Part shown: piece after piece, positions 55,929-64,000 of the stretch | Layout of the letters: the number at the start of each line of letters is the position of its first letter | Position numbering within the stretch: position 1 is the first letter of the stretch | DNA from: Saprospiraceae bacterium | Lineage (GTDB): Bacteria > Bacteroidota > Bacteroidia > Chitinophagales > Saprospiraceae | Direction: 5' to 3' | DNA: 64,000 nucleotides | Assembly: GCA_016714025.1 (NCBI GenBank) | Contig: JADJOB010000002.1 | Coordinates: 2,140,001-2,204,000, forward strand | Translations under genes and position numbers: made by a program | The notes under the pieces: model-generated | Seen by the model: the letters and a program-made list of their open reading frames with translations, nothing else | What the model was told of the DNA's origin: nothing | Databases searched by the model: none

Positions 55929-56243
55929 TTAGTTGATTTTATTTTGCAAACTGGTCCATCCACCTCCATCATACACCTGACTAAATCCTTTCGTTAATAG
56001 AATTTCTTTTGCAGATGCACTGCGCATACCCGATGCACAACACAAAATAATGGCTTTGTCTTTTTTAATTTTTGTTGTTTGATTTGACAAAACTTGCAAT
56101 GGAATGTTTACTGAACCTTTAATGTGTCCTTGTTGAAATTCACCGGGTGTACGAACATCTATAATTTGAGCGCCTTCTTTTACCAATTGGTCAAAGGATA
56201 CCGGTGGTGTACTACTGAATAATTTTTTTATTGAATTTATCAT
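55929..56243 (-). CDS. Single-domain rhodanese
   Basis: A 104-residue sulfurtransferase. It has the CH2A-type IIDVRTPGEFQQGHIKGSVNIPL near 26-48 and the active loop CCASGMRSA near 70-78, whose Cys would carry a persulfide. It could move sulfane sulfur between the persulfide dioxygenase-rhodanese encoded upstream and other acceptors. It is in the same operon as the DUF6132 and OsmC genes. Length is typical of single-domain rhodaneses. Confidence 0.9.
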   Translation of the reverse strand: MINSIKKLFSSTPPVSFDQLVKEGAQIIDVRTPGEFQQGHIKGSVNIPLQVLSNQTTKIKKDKAIILCCASGMRSASAKEILLTKGFSQVYDGGGWTSLQNKIN

Positions 56244-56274
56244 ATTTAATATTTATTTAAAATTTAATAAGTTT

Positions 56275-56469
56275 TTAAGTCCGTTTAGATTGAAACATGC
56301 TAGATAACAACCAGCCTACTACCGCTCCATAAAGTGAGCTGTTTAAGGGCCGCGACGTAATGATGCAGCTTCCGCTGGCGCACCCGATAAAATGATAATA
56401 AAGATATCCTGCCAAAGAACCGAGTGCTATGCCAAGAATTGACAGTTTATACTTTTGAATAAAATTCAT
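56275..56469 (-). CDS. DUF6132 family small membrane protein
   Basis: A 64-residue protein with two membrane helices and the segment GCASGSCIITSRPLNSSLYG near 28-47, a DUF6132 hallmark. Two Cys in a GCxSGxC turn suggest redox or sulfur binding at the membrane. Its start overlaps the stop of the MBL-rhodanese gene by 4 bp (ATGA), showing tight coupling. Function is unknown. Confidence 0.82.
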   Translation of the reverse strand: MNFIQKYKLSILGIALGSLAGYLYYHFIGCASGSCIITSRPLNSSLYGAVVGWLLSSMFQSKRT

Positions 56470-57821
56470 GATTGAAATTTTTTGACGGCTGTACTTAAAT
56501 CATATACTTCAGCCTGTTCATTGATTAAAGATTTAATGATGCTGCTTCCTGCTGCACTTCTGAAACCACCGGCACAATGCACTAGAATGGGTTTGCTTAG
56601 TGGAATTTCATTAGTACGTTCCCGCAATTCATATAAAGGAATGTGAATGGCATGTTCAAAAATTGTATTTGCTTTCACTTCATTCGGATTGCGTATGTCA
56701 ATGATGGTATACGCGTCTTCATATTTACGCAAGGTACTGCTGTCAAAAAAATCAAATTGAGTATTTCCGGATTCCAGTGTAAACGCTAAAGCGATTTGAT
56801 TTTCATAACCAATTTTAGCAATCCGTGATATCAATGTATTTAGTTCAACTTCATTTTTTGCTATCAGATAAAACAGTTCGCCAGGGTGGACGATACTGCC
56901 TAACCAGGTTTCAAATTTGGTATCGTTCATCAAGTTGTATGAATTTTTTAAATGCGCGGTTTTAAACTGATCTTGTGGACGACTGTCGATTATTAGGATG
57001 TTTGGGTCGAAGGATTTCGTAAATTCGTCAGCTGTAATTTGCAGTTTGATTTTGATTTTGGAAATGGATTCAGAAAATGGACTGGCGCCTTTTTTATTTA
57101 AAGAAACATCGTACGTAAAATATTTAGGTATAAAGGGTTGGTCTGATAGCAATTCCTTTACAAAATCGGATTCACTTTGTTCTTGTAAACTCCAGTTAGT
57201 TAGCTTTTCATGCCCCAAGGTGCTTACACCCAATTTGCTCAACTCTTTTCCACATAAACTTCCTGCGCCGTGAGCCGGATAGATGGCAATTGAATCTGGC
57301 AGATTTATTAATTTGTCTCTAAGTGAATGATACATTTGTTTAGCAAGCGTTTCTCTAGCCGCAGTGATTGCGCCTGCTTGTTCTCTTAAATCCGGTCTTC
57401 CACAATCGCCTATAAATAAGGTGTCTCCGGTAAAGATCGCTTGCTCGATGCCATGTTCATCATAAGCTACGATGCTGATACTGTCCGGGGAATGTCCGGG
57501 TGTATTGAGCGCTTTGAGTGTGATTTTTCCCAATACGATGGCATCACCCTCATCAAAGCCTTCATGTTCATATTCAGCTCCCAGTAGTTTGCTTACATAA
57601 ATAGGAGCACCAGTATGTTGATGAATTTCCAAATGACTACTTACAAAATCAGCATGCGGATGCGTTTCAATGACAGCGGTAATTTTTGCTTGATGTTGCG
57701 CAGCAAAATCGTAATAATCCTGTGGATCTCTGGATGGATCGATCAGAGCAAGATCATGTCCACTTAAGATAGCATAGGAATAATGTGCTAAATTCTTGTC
57801 TTCAAATTGTTTAATAATCAT
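56466..57821 (-). CDS. MBL-fold persulfide dioxygenase fused to two rhodanese domains
   Basis: A 451-residue fusion. Residues 1-240 form an ETHE1-like metallo-beta-lactamase fold. His54 and His56 lie in ETHPHADF, followed by NTPGHSPDSIS near 108 and the family-typical FTGDTLFIGDCGRPDL near 132-147. Phe59 replaces the usual second-last His of HxHxDH. Persulfide dioxygenases use only one of these His with two other ligands, so the iron site may be intact. The first rhodanese-like domain (about 260-350) has no catalytic Cys. The second (about 360-445) has HCAGGFRSA. It oxidises glutathione-type persulfide to sulfite and may hand sulfur on. A Crp/Fnr-like site lies upstream. Confidence 0.85.
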   Translation of the reverse strand: MIIKQFEDKNLAHYSYAILSGHDLALIDPSRDPQDYYDFAAQHQAKITAVIETHPHADFVSSHLEIHQHTGAPIYVSKLLGAEYEHEGFDEGDAIVLGKITLKALNTPGHSPDSISIVAYDEHGIEQAIFTGDTLFIGDCGRPDLREQAGAITAARETLAKQMYHSLRDKLINLPDSIAIYPAHGAGSLCGKELSKLGVSTLGHEKLTNWSLQEQSESDFVKELLSDQPFIPKYFTYDVSLNKKGASPFSESISKIKIKLQITADEFTKSFDPNILIIDSRPQDQFKTAHLKNSYNLMNDTKFETWLGSIVHPGELFYLIAKNEVELNTLISRIAKIGYENQIALAFTLESGNTQFDFFDSSTLRKYEDAYTIIDIRNPNEVKANTIFEHAIHIPLYELRERTNEIPLSKPILVHCAGGFRSAAGSSIIKSLINEQAEVYDLSTAVKKFQS

Positions 57822-57838
57822 AGTCTTAAATTCTATTG

Positions 57839-57846
57839 CAAAAATG
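57839..57846 (-). promoter_or_regulatory. Candidate -7 element of the persulfide operon
   Basis: The minus strand reads CATTTTTG, one mismatch from TAnnTTTG, 18-25 bp upstream of the start codon at 57821. The operator-like palindrome is centred 36.5 bp upstream of its 3' end. The same spacing is found at the DUF2892 gene. Confidence 0.4.
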
Positions 57847-57867
57847 CTACGAAACTCGCGTCAAAAC

Positions 57868-57883
57868 GGTAACATTTGTTACA
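57868..57883 (-). promoter_or_regulatory. Operator-like palindrome (Crp/Fnr type) for the persulfide operon
   Basis: GGTAACATTTGTTACA on the plus strand contains GTAACA-TT-TGTTAC, a perfect 6-bp inverted repeat. It lies 47-62 bp before the ATG at 57821, about -42 relative to the predicted transcription start. It shares 11 of 16 bases with the site at 58236-58251. A Crp/Fnr gene at 61.2-61.9 kb is the likely regulator. Confidence 0.55.
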
Positions 57884-57962
57884 CCCTGTATTTATTTTAC
57901 TTAAATTATTGTTAATCGTCTGAATTCCATTCAATCTGAAGGTTTGGGATGGCCAGATTGTA

Positions 57963-58175
57963 TTATGGTTTATCATTAGACTTTCTGGTTGAAAAACCGA
58001 AAGGCAGATACAAGGGACAAAAACTGATGGTGCTGGTTATCAAAAATACAGCTCCGAGGAGCAATAAGATTGTTGCCAGAAGCCCGGAAACAATATTGCC
58101 CATATATAGGCCAACAATCAGCACAGCGATTACAATCCGTATCGTACGGTCAATAAAACCCATATTCTTTTTCAT
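57963..58175 (-). CDS. DUF2892 family membrane protein
   Basis: A 70-residue protein with two membrane helices: IRIVIAVLIVGLYMGNIV and LLATILLLLGAVFLITSTI. The ending FCPLYLPFGFSTRK is typical of DUF2892 (YgaP-like) proteins. The FCPLY motif contains a conserved Cys. YgaP-type partners are rhodanese-linked and thought to move thiosulfate- or persulfide-derived sulfur. It is transcribed toward the persulfide operon and carries its own operator-like site upstream. Confidence 0.85.
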   Translation of the reverse strand: MKKNMGFIDRTIRIVIAVLIVGLYMGNIVSGLLATILLLLGAVFLITSTISFCPLYLPFGFSTRKSNDKP

Positions 58176-58235
58176 CTTTACTATTTTGATTTAATTAATT
58201 ACCATACAAAGTTCCGACGCTAAGAAGAAGTAATC

Positions 58236-58251
58236 TGTTACCAATGTTACA
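58236..58251 (-). promoter_or_regulatory. Operator-like palindrome (Crp/Fnr type) for the DUF2892 gene
   Basis: TGTTACCAATGTTACA on the plus strand is an imperfect palindrome centred 36.5 bp upstream of the 3' end of a -7-like element (GAACTTTG on the minus strand, 58207-58214). The spacing is identical to that at the persulfide operon. Confidence 0.5.
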
Positions 58252-58749
58252 CAAGGCAGGAAAAATTTTTCAATTCTGCGATGCTACAATGCTAAAATGC
58301 TGCAATCTTGAAAAGCGGATGTTTCAATCCTGCTATCCTCAGGTACGGGACAGTTTTTTCCTTACCACGCGATTATTTTTTTTAGAGCCGGTATAGTGTT
58401 TCAAAAGTTTGCTAAAAGCCGATCAATGCTACTTTAGTTAAATCCTGTAGGCACTGGGTTAATCCTAAAATAAAATGAGTTCAGAATCTTGTATATCTTT
58501 TTAATTGCAGTAAATGAACAGATGCAAGGTTGTTTCTGAAATTATAAATGCAAAAATTGTTATTTTGTATTTCTATGTTAAGCAAAATGCAACTTGGAAA
58601 CATCATCAATTGATATAAAAATTAAGCAAGTTATTGTAGTATAGGGTTTTAAATTAAAAAATAACATAATAGTTCATTATTTTTAAAAGATAATTTACAA
58701 ATTCAATTGAAAATATTGCAACATGTGTCAACTTTCCTGCGAAAATATC
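58252..58749. other. Intergenic region without detected genes
   Basis: This AT-rich stretch of 498 bp lies between the DUF2892 promoter region and the 3' end of the lipoprotein gene. Its only local pattern is an ATGCT-rich stretch at 58279-58304 (GATGCTACAATGCTAAAATG, then CTGCAAT). No tRNA, terminator or conserved protein was recognised. Short plus-strand open readings are antisense to the lipoprotein 3' end. Confidence 0.5.
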
Positions 58750-61053
58750 CTATTTGTCATAGAAAAATACACTCAGTTCAGTTTGATTGCTATTCCAATC
58801 AATGGATTTCAAAGTTTGTTCTTTGGGATTACCTTGGTTGTCCATCGTGGTTACTTTCCATGATATTTGGCTTACTTTCGATTGTGCTTCTGTGCCGGTA
58901 AGAATTTTACCAATTATTTGTTTAGGAAGGTAAACTTCTAATGGAAAATTTTGCATCACAATTGCAGCTTGGTAATTCCAATCTCCTCCACCCGCAATTC
59001 CAGTGTAAATTGCATTTAGATAAGTTATTTTCTTGAAATCTGCAGAAACACTGCCCTGTATACGGCAAGTATAAACAGCAGGATCCAAATTGAATTGAAA
59101 ATCGACTACAAAATCATTTTTATTCCAACTTAAATTAGGTGCTGTGATAATGTTTTTATTAGCCCAGGAAATTGATGGAATATCGGCCCCATCAGATGCT
59201 TTAATTGTGCTAGGTGGGTTGGTATCCATTCCTTTAAGTGTAATGGCAATTCTAGGCCATATGGTCACATTTACGGTGGTTTTTGCTTTAGCAACTTCTT
59301 TTTGACTTTCTAGGTCTGTAATAATTAATTCGATATCATAATCACCAGGCTGATCGTATTTATGAATAATGGTACTATCAGTACTGGTATCTGAATTGGA
59401 GTCCCCAAAATTCCAGCTGAAGCGGGCTCGTTTTGGTGCAGTGCCGTTGTGTCTTGCAATCAGTTTTAAATCGGTATTAATTGCAATGCTGGTGTCTGCG
59501 GGTTCTATCCAAATGTCTTGTACCTGAATTTTGAAATATTCAAAACCAAGCCATTTATCATATAATTGCCCGGAAGGAGTAGCGTATAAATACAAACCTA
59601 TTAAGGTATCTTTATTTTCCATCTTTACAGTTTGTGCAGGCACGGTGCGTTCTAAGCCAATTCCTGGATAAAAACTAATTTCTTCCATTTTTAAAGTTAC
59701 GCTTGGATCAAGACCTGCAACTTCAAAGTCAAATTCTCCAAATGGAATGTAGTTGATTTTAGTATTGTCTTCAATGTTAAGTTCAATTTTTGTAAATGCA
59801 GGGTCTTTAGGAACAGCATACACCTTGAATGCTGGAAATAAACCATTGGCAATGGTCCCTGATTGAACTTTTTGCCATAAAAAATCCATTTCATCTGGTG
59901 ACATAGCTGCAGAAAATGGAATGAATGCAATTTTATCGCAATTAAATGTGGTGCCATCTTCCAGGGCTTTTGCATTGATTGCAGAAGTGTATGGTTTAAA
60001 TTTATTAGTGGTCATGTCAAACGTAATCGTGCTCTCCAGTCCAGGGTAATTTGGATCATAAACATTGATGATCGCTTCTGTGGGGTTGATTGTATAACCA
60101 AAGGCAATAATCATATGAGCAGTATCAATTTGCGAGTTCTTTACAAAAACCAATTGAGCCTGGTTATTTATTAGTATGGCATAAATTAAATTCCAAAATC
60201 GATCCTCGTCTGGCGCATCCAACATTTTAAGAATGCTTTCATTATTATTTGACCAAAACACTTCCTGAATTCGGTGTATAGCGGTGGCAAATTGTAAGCC
60301 ACGGGCATCATCTGGCCAGTAGTCACTGGTCCGAAACCATAACAAGTCATTATCAAAATAGCTGTATAAATTGACATTGGTTTTAAAGTTTTTATAATAA
60401 TAGGCGGCTCCAATGCTCATGCCTGCACAAATGCCTTCAGGTTCTGGATAAGTACCATAATTTACAAAACTCCATCCATTTTGTTTTGGATCAAAAAGTG
60501 TATGAAAACCTCCACCTTGAATCAATAACTCTTTTTGAATTTTACTAATAACCAGTAAAGAAAAATGTCTGATAGATACTTCAATATAGCTGTCAGTAAT
60601 TTTTTCTACTGGCAATCCCTCAAGCTGTCCGGTTTTTCTATCATAGTAATATGCCATTGCATATTCCCCTTGATTTAATTGGATTGGAATACGTAAACTC
60701 ATAAATTTTGCCGATTGATCACTTCCATTTTGGATTTCAATCAGTGGGCTGATTGGATTAAAATACTGGCCTAGTTCATGCGATGTAATTGTTGAATAAG
60801 ATATGTTGAAGGTTTTGGATTCTTGATAACAACCTTCGGGGACTTCCAACCGAAGCCCTTCTAATGGACTGGCGCTTCCTGAAATTTCCAAGTAGCCTCC
60901 CGATGCAGGAATTGTTTGTTGAAGTAACTGAGTTTGTTTGTCAGTTTTAATTTTACCAGAGTCATTGCCTGAATCTGATTCGTCTTTGCTGCATGATATG
61001 CTCACAAACAATAAACTTACTACTAAAATCCTAAATACAAGTTTCTGATTCAT
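58750..61053 (-). CDS. Multidomain lipoprotein: ZU5-like, papain-like peptidase-like, PKD
   Basis: A 767-residue lipoprotein with lipobox FVSISC and lipidated Cys21, then an acidic linker. Residues 48-170 read like a ZU5-type domain (ASGGYLEISGSASPL, RLEVPEG, ISPLIEI). Residues 183-400 look like a papain-like Cys peptidase or amidase fold: Cys209 in EGICAGMSIGAAYYY, His313 in DTAHMIIAFGY and Asp333 in NVYDPNYPG, in the expected Cys-His-Asp/Asn order. A PKD domain is near 545-600 (FSWNFGDSNSDTS). The C-terminal 150 residues are unassigned. The peptidase reading is inference from spacing and motifs. No export partner is evident. Confidence 0.6.
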   Translation of the reverse strand: MNQKLVFRILVVSLLFVSISCSKDESDSGNDSGKIKTDKQTQLLQQTIPASGGYLEISGSASPLEGLRLEVPEGCYQESKTFNISYSTITSHELGQYFNPISPLIEIQNGSDQSAKFMSLRIPIQLNQGEYAMAYYYDRKTGQLEGLPVEKITDSYIEVSIRHFSLLVISKIQKELLIQGGGFHTLFDPKQNGWSFVNYGTYPEPEGICAGMSIGAAYYYKNFKTNVNLYSYFDNDLLWFRTSDYWPDDARGLQFATAIHRIQEVFWSNNNESILKMLDAPDEDRFWNLIYAILINNQAQLVFVKNSQIDTAHMIIAFGYTINPTEAIINVYDPNYPGLESTITFDMTTNKFKPYTSAINAKALEDGTTFNCDKIAFIPFSAAMSPDEMDFLWQKVQSGTIANGLFPAFKVYAVPKDPAFTKIELNIEDNTKINYIPFGEFDFEVAGLDPSVTLKMEEISFYPGIGLERTVPAQTVKMENKDTLIGLYLYATPSGQLYDKWLGFEYFKIQVQDIWIEPADTSIAINTDLKLIARHNGTAPKRARFSWNFGDSNSDTSTDSTIIHKYDQPGDYDIELIITDLESQKEVAKAKTTVNVTIWPRIAITLKGMDTNPPSTIKASDGADIPSISWANKNIITAPNLSWNKNDFVVDFQFNLDPAVYTCRIQGSVSADFKKITYLNAIYTGIAGGGDWNYQAAIVMQNFPLEVYLPKQIIGKILTGTEAQSKVSQISWKVTTMDNQGNPKEQTLKSIDWNSNQTELSVFFYDK

Positions 61054-61226
61054 GTGTTCTATTTTTTATAATATTCGTATATTTCTAAAAAAATAGCAGT
61101 GCTAACCATCAATAATAAACTTGATAAATATCATTTTGTACTCAATTATGAAATTGAAATTATTTAATCCCGTTCAGCTTAGGATTTAATTCAAAATTTT
61201 AGTATTTAAACGAGAAATTGATTGTC

Positions 61227-61895
61227 TTAATTGGACGATTTCCCAACAAGCAAACTTATCTTATTGCGACCCAAACTGACCAGACCCGCTGATTCCATTT
61301 GTTTTAGTAATCGAGAAATTACAACCCGTGCAGTGCCTAGTTCTTGTGCCAATTGCTCGTGCGTGACATAAAGCGTCGAACTTTTTGTCAGTTCGCATTT
61401 TTTATTGATAAAGGAGAGCAGGCGCTCATCCATTTTCTTAAAGGCAATTTCGTTGACAACATCCAGTAATTCTTCAAAACGTTTGTGGTATAATCTAAAA
61501 ATATAATCAAGCCAGGCTGGATATTCTTTAATAAGTAAGCTAACTTTCTCAATAGGAATAAATAGAATATCCGTCTCTTCTTCTGCTATGGCCTTTACTT
61601 TGCTGGTGTCGTGATGAATACCCCCTAAAAAAGACATAATGCAGCTTTCGCCGGCTTTGATATAATATAAGAACAATTCACGATCGTCTTCGTCATCGGT
61701 GCGTATGACCCGGATACTTCCACGGGTAACGATTGGAATCGACCGAATGTGTGCATTTTCATCTAATATGACGGCTCCTTCTGAAAAATGTTTGGCAATG
61801 CCATAAGTTGCAAGTTTTTCTTGCAATTCTTTTGATGACCTGAATTCCGATAAAGTATTTAAATCCATGTTTTTTTTTATTTCAAAGGAACTCAT
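61227..61895 (-). CDS. Crp/Fnr family transcriptional regulator
   Basis: A 222-residue regulator. Residues 25-140 form a cyclic-nucleotide-binding-type sensor barrel (FSEGAVILDENAHIRSIPIVTRGSIRVI and GESCIMSFLGG). The C-terminal winged HTH spans about 150-215, with recognition helix GTARVVISRLLKQME. A CNMP-specific Arg/Glu set is not obvious and no Fe-S Cys cluster of the FNR type is visible, so the effector is unknown. An alternative start at residue 10 (MDLNTL) is possible. It is the best local candidate to bind the two TGTAACA-type sites at 57.9 and 58.2 kb. Confidence 0.88.
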   Translation of the reverse strand: MSSFEIKKNMDLNTLSEFRSSKELQEKLATYGIAKHFSEGAVILDENAHIRSIPIVTRGSIRVIRTDDEDDRELFLYYIKAGESCIMSFLGGIHHDTSKVKAIAEEETDILFIPIEKVSLLIKEYPAWLDYIFRLYHKRFEELLDVVNEIAFKKMDERLLSFINKKCELTKSSTLYVTHEQLAQELGTARVVISRLLKQMESAGLVSLGRNKISLLVGKSSN

Positions 61896-61943
61896 TAAGG
61901 CATCAGAATGAATAATTGTTAATCTTTTTTTTAGGTACTTCCT

Positions 61944-62597
61944 TTATTTTAAGTGTGCGATTACATCCAAATTCCCTTTAACCAGTTGCTGAAGTTCCAC
62001 CTTGATTTCTGCATTTAAAGGAAAATATAAGTCCACCCGGGATCCAAATTTTATAAAACCAAAATCTTCCCCTTGCTTAGCGGAATCATTAAGTTGAGCA
62101 TAAGAAACAATCCTTCGTGCCAATGCACCCGCAATTTGACGCATCAGAATTTGAGTACCAAAGGTCGTTTCAATTACAACCGTATTGCGTTCATTTTCTG
62201 TAGAAGATTTTGGATGCCAGGCTACCAGATATTTTCCCGGATGATATTTCGTATAAACAACTTTTCCACTTACCGGATAGCGATTGCAATGCACATTGAG
62301 CGGGTTCATAAAAATACTCACCATTTTACGGGAGTCGTTAAAATATTCAGACTCAAAAACTTCTTCAATGACTACAATCTTTCCATCAGCAGCGGCATAA
62401 ACCTTGTGATCATCTGATTGAGGAATTGTCCGAATTGGATTTCTGAAAAAATTGAGAATTAATAAGAATGGAATGCCCAATAGAATGATGAGAATCCAAT
62501 TATAGGTCGGAATGATGTTTTGGAATAAAATGATTAACAGGATATAAACCAACAAGGATCCAATAACCCAGGCTCTTCCTTCTTTATGTATGTACAT
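61944..62597 (-). CDS. psd: Phosphatidylserine decarboxylase
   Basis: A 217-residue enzyme that makes phosphatidylethanolamine. Two membrane helices occupy about 9-50. The catalytic part includes PLNVHCNRYPVSGKVVY near 98-114 and ends with FGSRVDLYFP near 184-193. In the family the proenzyme self-cleaves at the Gly-Ser bond there, giving the pyruvoyl prosthetic group. The short archaeal/Bacteroidota type (about 220 residues) fits. It is 11 bp downstream of cdsA, which supplies CDP-diacylglycerol, so both act in one pathway. Confidence 0.93.
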   Translation of the reverse strand: MYIHKEGRAWVIGSLLVYILLIILFQNIIPTYNWILIILLGIPFLLILNFFRNPIRTIPQSDDHKVYAAADGKIVVIEEVFESEYFNDSRKMVSIFMNPLNVHCNRYPVSGKVVYTKYHPGKYLVAWHPKSSTENERNTVVIETTFGTQILMRQIAGALARRIVSYAQLNDSAKQGEDFGFIKFGSRVDLYFPLNAEIKVELQQLVKGNLDVIAHLK

Positions 62598-62608
62598 ATT
62601 ATTATAAT

Positions 62609-63420
62609 TTAAATTGAGAGTACAAAAATACCTACAGGAATGATATAGAAAAAACTATCGAATCGATCCAGAAAGCCACCGTGACCTGGCAATAAATTTC
62701 CACTGTCTTTAATGCCTGCAAGGCGTTTCATTCTGGATTCATACAAATCACCGGTAATGCCAGCAATGCATACAGCCACGCCCAGGACAATAATTTTTTC
62801 AATAGGATAAGGCTGCTGAAACATATAGGTATTTAGTAAGTATGCAGCCAGGATTCCAAAAGCAATGCCACCAATAGCGCCTTCTATTGTTTTTTAGGAG
62901 ATATGGACGGTGCAAGCGGTGTTCTTCCTATTAATCTTCCGGTAAAATAAGCAAAACTGTCATTACACCAATTGATGATGATCAATCCTAGAATAAGCCA
63001 GCGGTTTGTTTCAAAATCCTGATGTAAAAAGTAAATTCCAACAATCATTGGAAAATAAATATAAAAAATGCCGCAATACCAGCTCTGTGTAAACTTCCAA
63101 TTTTTATTAAGATATAATGGAATTCCAAATAAAGCCAATATTAAAATTACGCTTGAATTGAAATAGGGGAGCCATTCGTTCAGCTTATTTGCAAAATTTA
63201 GCTGTTCGACAAAAATCAATAAGCAAAGACATACAAGAAAAAATACAGTGTAAATGGTCTTGGTCAATTTTGATTCATTGATTAAAAAATTCTTTTGCCA
63301 TTCTTGGTGTGAAAAAGCACAAATGATTACAAACAACATCAAACAAGTAAAAAAGCTGTATAACATGCCGGATATCATAAACAAGCCTAAAACCAGACCG
63401 GTAAGGATTCGTGTTTTCAT
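62609..63420 (-). CDS. cdsA: Phosphatidate cytidylyltransferase (one reading-frame break)
   Basis: Makes CDP-diacylglycerol from CTP and phosphatidate at the inner membrane. The N-terminal part begins MKTRILTGLVLG and has about five membrane helices and the motif WCNDSFAYFTGRLIGRT. The C-terminal part carries the full signature SRMKRLAGIKDSGNLLPG followed by HGGFLDRFD. The frame breaks at T6 (62890-62895, plus strand); one more base joins SISPKK to TIEGAIGG. Intact pieces are 62884-63420 and 62609-62824. It is probably functional in the cell. The ATG overlaps the stop of the CPBP gene by 4 bp. Confidence 0.88.
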
Positions 63421-64000
63421 TGTTCCGTAGTCGATTTTTTAAATAAAAACCAGGCATTCAATATGCAAAGGATCGTGGCAACTAACACGAGACTTGCTTG
63501 TGGTTTTTCCATTTCACCGCTCAGTTGTTTTTGAATTTCCTCTTGATTAAAATAAGCCAGTATAACCTGACTGCCATTATTAATAAGATGCAACACGATG
63601 GGATACCAAAGACTTTTCCCAATCAAGTATACAAAACCTAAACTAAAGCCTAAGATAAATCTGGGTATAAACCCTTCAAATTGCATATGAATTCCAGAAA
63701 AGAGTGCTGCACTTAGTATCAAGCCGATCCAGGGATTTTTAAGCCATCGAATCAAATAATTTTGGATGATGCCTCTAAACACCCATTCCTCTGCAATTGC
63801 AGGAATAACTGCAATGACAGTGAAAGCCATGATTAAATCTGAAAACGAATGGAAGGTTAATAATTTTTCGATAAATTGCTTGACCCGGTCTTCGTTTTGA
63901 ATCATCCATTCAGGTAAGGGAATTAATTGATTGTAGTATGCAGAAAATCCAACCAGGGGAATGCTCAAAAGAAAAAAACTTAAACAAAAGACAAATCGAT
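63417..64000 (-). CDS. CPBP family intramembrane protease, 5' end beyond the window
   Basis: The reading continues open to the right edge, so only the last 194 codons or so are present; a TTG at 63966-63968 is therefore not taken as the start. The CPBP/Abi motifs are visible: EEWVFRG (glutamate pair with Arg), LFSGIHMQFEG (conserved His) and the later LVLHLINNG-like stretch (VLHLINNGSQ). It is upstream of and overlaps cdsA, an order I recall in Bacteroidota. These membrane proteins may process prenylated or signalling proteins; the substrate is unknown. Confidence 0.85.
   Translation of the reverse strand, partial: RFVFCLSFFLLSIPLVGFSAYYNQLIPLPEWMIQNEDRVKQFIEKLLTFHSFSDLIMAFTVIAVIPAIAEEWVFRGIIQNYLIRWLKNPWIGLILSAALFSGIHMQFEGFIPRFILGFSLGFVYLIGKSLWYPIVLHLINNGSQVILAYFNQEEIQKQLSGEMEKPQASLVLVATILCILNAWFLFKKSTTEQ

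Noticed and set aside
58707..58901. Short plus-strand reading near the lipoprotein 3' end
   Set aside because: It is antisense to a well-supported gene and shows no family pattern.

Overview
The window looks like chromosome from a member of the Bacteroidota, most probably a Saprospiraceae-type environmental bacterium. The signs are an AT-rich genome, proteins ending in type IX secretion (T9SS) sorting domains, TonB-dependent receptors fused to carboxypeptidase-like N-domains, an S46 dipeptidyl-peptidase, several TAnnTTTG (Bacteroidota sigma-A) promoters, weak Shine-Dalgarno sequences and frequent TTG starts. No phage, insertion sequence, rRNA operon or CRISPR array was seen. Species-level placement is inference.

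Layout. 0-19 kb is mostly housekeeping: a thiolase edge, M42 aminopeptidase, pyrE, a Nudix hydrolase, a Cys-rich protein/TonB receptor pair, acyl-CoA dehydrogenase, rarA, a gliding-type surface protein, an AlkD-like protein, S46 and M1 peptidases, a WbqC-like protein, a glycosyltransferase and an unusual aroC. 19-31 kb holds a histone-H1-like repeat protein, a HhH/outer-membrane protein, tRNA-Arg(CCG), a LemA/DUF2207 pair, a second putative metal-related TonB operon and a T9SS protein with a dockerin-like segment. 31-42 kb holds a toxin-antitoxin pair, a propeller/OmpA fusion, two APC permeases, ExbB/ExbD, a repeat cluster with tRNA-like fragments beside tRNA-Ala(GGC), a Kbp-like BON/LysM protein and lysS. 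42-51 kb is two convergent giant GCDS-repeat surface proteins. 51-64 kb has a DUF486 gene, priA, thioredoxin, a DUF559 endonuclease-like gene beside a 231-bp tandem repeat, a persulfide/sulfane-sulfur cluster with two matching operator-like sites and a Crp/Fnr gene, a multidomain lipoprotein, and psd-cdsA-CPBP protease.

Functionally, the secreted peptidases and amino-acid permeases suggest growth on protein. ExbB/ExbD could energise the TonB receptors. The persulfide dioxygenase-rhodanese, rhodanese, OsmC, DUF6132 and DUF2892 genes look like one sulfur-stress regulon.

Five genes between 42 and 63 kb carry eight single-base reading-frame breaks, all placed at homopolymer runs. Three of these genes are thioredoxin, cdsA and the DUF486 gene. 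This pattern points to long-read consensus errors more than to real pseudogenes, so each is annotated over its full restored span.
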